NCBI GenBank assembly: GCA_019638395.1
Contig: JAHBTX010000002.1
Coordinates: forward strand, 310,001-374,000
Length of the DNA: 64,000 bases
Direction: 5' to 3'
Source of the DNA: Cyclobacteriaceae bacterium
Lineage (GTDB): Bacteria; Bacteroidota; Bacteroidia; Cytophagales; Cyclobacteriaceae
Part shown: positions 61,951 through 64,000 of the stretch, piece after piece
How positions within the stretch are numbered: the first letter of the stretch is position 1
How the letters are laid out: each line of letters starts with the position of its first letter
The notes under the pieces: generated by a model
What the model saw: the letters and a program-made list of their open reading frames with translations, nothing else
What the model was told of the DNA's origin: nothing
The model's database searches: none
Made by a program: the position numbers and the translations under genes

Positions 61951-63822
61951 TTATTTCTTCGCTTTCACAATCGGCAACCGAATGCTGCTGGGATATTGCG
62001 AAGAGTGGTGAATTTTGTTGTGTGCCACTTTAGCTGTTGATTCATCATAGTTATTACCACCGGTATTCAGGTTGCGATCGAAGCGCGGAAAGTTACTGCT
62101 CGAAACTTCAATGCGGATGCGATGTCCTTTCTCGAAATAGTTACTGGTACTCATCGGGGTCATCTCTACTTTATAAACTTTGCCGGCTTCCATAAATACT
62201 TCTTTCTCGTAGCCTTCGCGGTAACGCACTCGTTGAATGGTTTCATCCAAGTTATAGGCTTTGCCATCGGGGTACACATCAATCAATTTAATGGTAACAT
62301 CAGTGTCTTTCACATCTGAGGATAGATATAAAGTTGATTCAATAAAGCCACTTACCTCAACGCCTTCGGCCAGAGGTTCGCTCGTATAAACCAAAATGTC
62401 TTCGCGCTTTTCCATCTCCTGCTGATCGAACGCGCCACCCTGTACCGCATTGCCCGTGCAGCACACATTGCCACCATGCGAAGTAACCGGATTCATTGGA
62501 TCGTATGTAAATGCATCGGGATTGTCTTTCGATACTTTTTTGGTTACGAGTTTACCATCACCATTCAAGGTGTTGGCTTTGCCTTTACTGTCTAAGTAAT
62601 AAGGAGTCATTACCGTGTTGGCAGGCGGCCATACTTCAGAAGTTTGCCATTTGTTCGAACCCATGGTATAGTAACGAACTTTAGGCATATTCTTAAATGG
62701 TTCGCCTTTCAGCCAATGATCGAACCAACCGGTAATCATCTCATTATAATCAAGACGTGCATCGCCTACACTTCGTTCGCCCACTACCGTGTTTTCTGTT
62801 GCGCGGGTGTAGGCACAGTGAAGTGTAGGAGCAATTACTAAGTATTGGCTATCGCGTACTTTTGGGTCTTTAGCATTTTGACGTACGTGATTGTATAACG
62901 CAATGTTTGGACTTGATGAAACATCGTACCACGATACAAACCAAAAACTTGGGGTATTAAAGGGCATATCGTCATGATACAAACCACCTTCAAACCAGGC
63001 TGGGTCGTTTGGCTTACGCCTGATCATTTTTTCATACACTCCCACCGGGCCATCAACCGCTTTGATAATATCCTGTACCGGCAAATGACTCAATCCTTCT
63101 TTCCAATCTACTTTCGGATAGCGGGGTGCCATGTCGTAAAACTTTTGAATGCGTTGTAAATCTTCCTGGCTTACATTCTTGGGCAGATTTGGTTTGGCTT
63201 CATCGTGCTGTGTTCCGTAAAGCCATGCTGTAAAAAGCATTTGTCCGGCACCACCGCGATACCAATTACCTTGTTCATTATATTTCCCCACGCGACCAAC
63301 ACCGGCACCATAACCTTGTGGTACCATAGCAGCCAGTGCTGGATGTTCCAAAGAAGCTACCGCCATTTGCCACTCGGCTGTTGATGAACAACCCAACAAC
63401 CCGATTTTACCACTACTCCACACTTGCTTCGACATCCACTCGAATGCATCGTAACCATCGGTTAGCGGTGTACCCAATATATCCCAATCGCCTTCGCTGA
63501 AAAACCGGCCGCGTTCGTTTTGCACTACGTATGCATAACCTTTGTTTACCATCTCCAGCGCGGTTTGCAGCGTGCGCGTTACCAATTCGCCATCGCGGTA
63601 GCTGTTAAAGTTGTAGGGTGTGCGCGAGAAAATAATCGGGTATTTGCCATTGCCTTTTGGGCGATAAATGTCAGTGGAAAGCCGGATGCCATCGCGCATG
63701 GGCATCATTACTTTCTGATCTACTACTGCAACTTTTTTAAGTTGCTCCAGTACGTTTTCCTTTTCCTGGGTATAGCCTACTGCCGAAAGCAGCATAACTA
63801 CAAACAATAACTTTATTTTCAT
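61951..63822 (-). CDS. Secreted CocE/NonD-family alpha/beta hydrolase
   Basis: This 623-residue protein has a signal peptide (about 1-19, [15 protein letters not shown]). The catalytic domain has [20 protein letters not shown] (about 40-59), [19 protein letters not shown] and the nucleophile region [20 protein letters not shown] (Ser in GCSST, about 145). The C-terminal galactose-binding-like jelly roll includes [20 protein letters not shown] and [20 protein letters not shown]. This is the Xaa-Pro dipeptidyl-peptidase/cocaine esterase (CocE/NonD) layout. It may hydrolyse proline-containing peptides or esters in the periplasm or outside; the substrate is unknown. Confidence 0.9.
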   Translation of the reverse strand: MKIKLLFVVMLLSAVGYTQEKENVLEQLKKVAVVDQKVMMPMRDGIRLSTDIYRPKGNGKYPIIFSRTPYNFNSYRDGELVTRTLQTALEMVNKGYAYVVQNERGRFFSEGDWDILGTPLTDGYDAFEWMSKQVWSSGKIGLLGCSSTAEWQMAVASLEHPALAAMVPQGYGAGVGRVGKYNEQGNWYRGGAGQMLFTAWLYGTQHDEAKPNLPKNVSQEDLQRIQKFYDMAPRYPKVDWKEGLSHLPVQDIIKAVDGPVGVYEKMIRRKPNDPAWFEGGLYHDDMPFNTPSFWFVSWYDVSSSPNIALYNHVRQNAKDPKVRDSQYLVIAPTLHCAYTRATENTVVGERSVGDARLDYNEMITGWFDHWLKGEPFKNMPKVRYYTMGSNKWQTSEVWPPANTVMTPYYLDSKGKANTLNGDGKLVTKKVSKDNPDAFTYDPMNPVTSHGGNVCCTGNAVQGGAFDQQEMEKREDILVYTSEPLAEGVEVSGFIESTLYLSSDVKDTDVTIKLIDVYPDGKAYNLDETIQRVRYREGYEKEVFMEAGKVYKVEMTPMSTSNYFEKGHRIRIEVSSSNFPRFDRNLNTGGNNYDESTAKVAHNKIHHSSQYPSSIRLPIVKAKK

Positions 63823-63933
63823 GATAGATTGGGTATGATCTTCCAGAAAATTAGAGATGATTATTTTATCAGAAGCAGATAAGTTTATAGTCGGTAAATC
63901 GAAGGGTTAAAGAATCAGTAGATGCTTTTTTAA

Positions 63934-63941
63934 TAGCTTTG
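63934..63941 (+). promoter_or_regulatory. Putative -7 element near the right-hand end
   Basis: TAGCTTTG fits the TAnnTTTG consensus perfectly. It ends only 4 bases before the ATG at 63946, so the transcript could be leaderless or nearly so. Confidence 0.35.
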
Positions 63942-63945
63942 CGTA

Positions 63946-64000
63946 ATGACATTTGAAGAATACTTGATCGGCAAAAAAATAGACGGAGCCGCCTTTCAGG
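63946..64000 (+). CDS. Partial gene at the window edge, unidentified
   Basis: The first 18 codons of a plus-strand gene are visible (MTFEEYLIGKKIDGAAFQ), cut by the end of the window. It is divergent from the hydrolase gene. The residues are too few for a family call; the start is soluble and charged, with no signal peptide. Confidence 0.55.
   Translation, partial: MTFEEYLIGKKIDGAAFQ

Overview
The window comes from a member of the Bacteroidota, most likely an environmental Cytophagales-type bacterium. The evidence is a 2377-residue SprA (the type IX secretion translocon), a secreted protein with a C-terminal type IX sorting domain, DUF4292 and DUF4837 lipoproteins, a carbamoyl-phosphate synthase large chain without its C-terminal allosteric domain, and TAnnTTTG-type promoter elements. 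No rRNA, tRNA, CRISPR array, insertion sequence or phage gene was recognised.

Region 1 (24-18561, almost all on the minus strand) is a surface polysaccharide locus. Read in the direction of transcription, it begins with nucleotide-sugar genes: a UDP-glucuronate 4-epimerase-like gene, a TviB/WbpO-type UDP-sugar dehydrogenase, galE, rfbA, rfbC, rfbB, gmd and fcl. It continues with a Wzx flippase, FkbM methyltransferases, three GT2 glycosyltransferases, a WecG/TagA-type glycosyltransferase and three Wzy/WaaL-type membrane proteins. The distal part (about 1-10.6 kb) is visibly more AT-rich than the nucleotide-sugar part. A divergent Wzz-like chain-length gene starts at 18631 from a shared promoter region.

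Region 2 (18631-24181, plus strand) couples that Wzz-like gene by a GTGA overlap to a cytochrome c maturation set: ccmB, ccmC, a ccmD-like gene, ccmE and ccmF. The CcmE has a CxxxY motif in place of the haem-binding HxxxY histidine motif. Neither ccmA nor ccmH is in the window.

Region 3 (24421-38753) holds housekeeping genes: a cold-shock gene with a strong terminator, a GMC oxidoreductase, carB, lipA, gcvH, sprA and ruvA. Region 4 (38754-45663) is a mixed-strand accessory stretch with a VOC-family protein, a divergent MreB-like protein, an AlkC-type DNA glycosylase, and an NmrA-type reductase next to an Rrf2 regulator with two matching putative operators, followed by maeB. It also carries several palindromic intergenic elements.

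Region 5 (45952-49897) is a type IX-secreted beta-helix protein gene split by a frameshift that looks like loss of one copy of an 8-bp tandem repeat. Region 6 (50224-60736, plus strand) is an envelope operon: flippase, sugar nucleotidyltransferase, TPR protein, DUF4292 lipoprotein, EnvC-like amidase activator, tatA, gatA, an MltD-like transglycosylase and a DUF4837 lipoprotein. Region 7 (60807-63822, minus strand) holds an SDR-type threonine dehydrogenase and a secreted CocE/NonD-type hydrolase, followed by the first codons of a gene that leaves the window.
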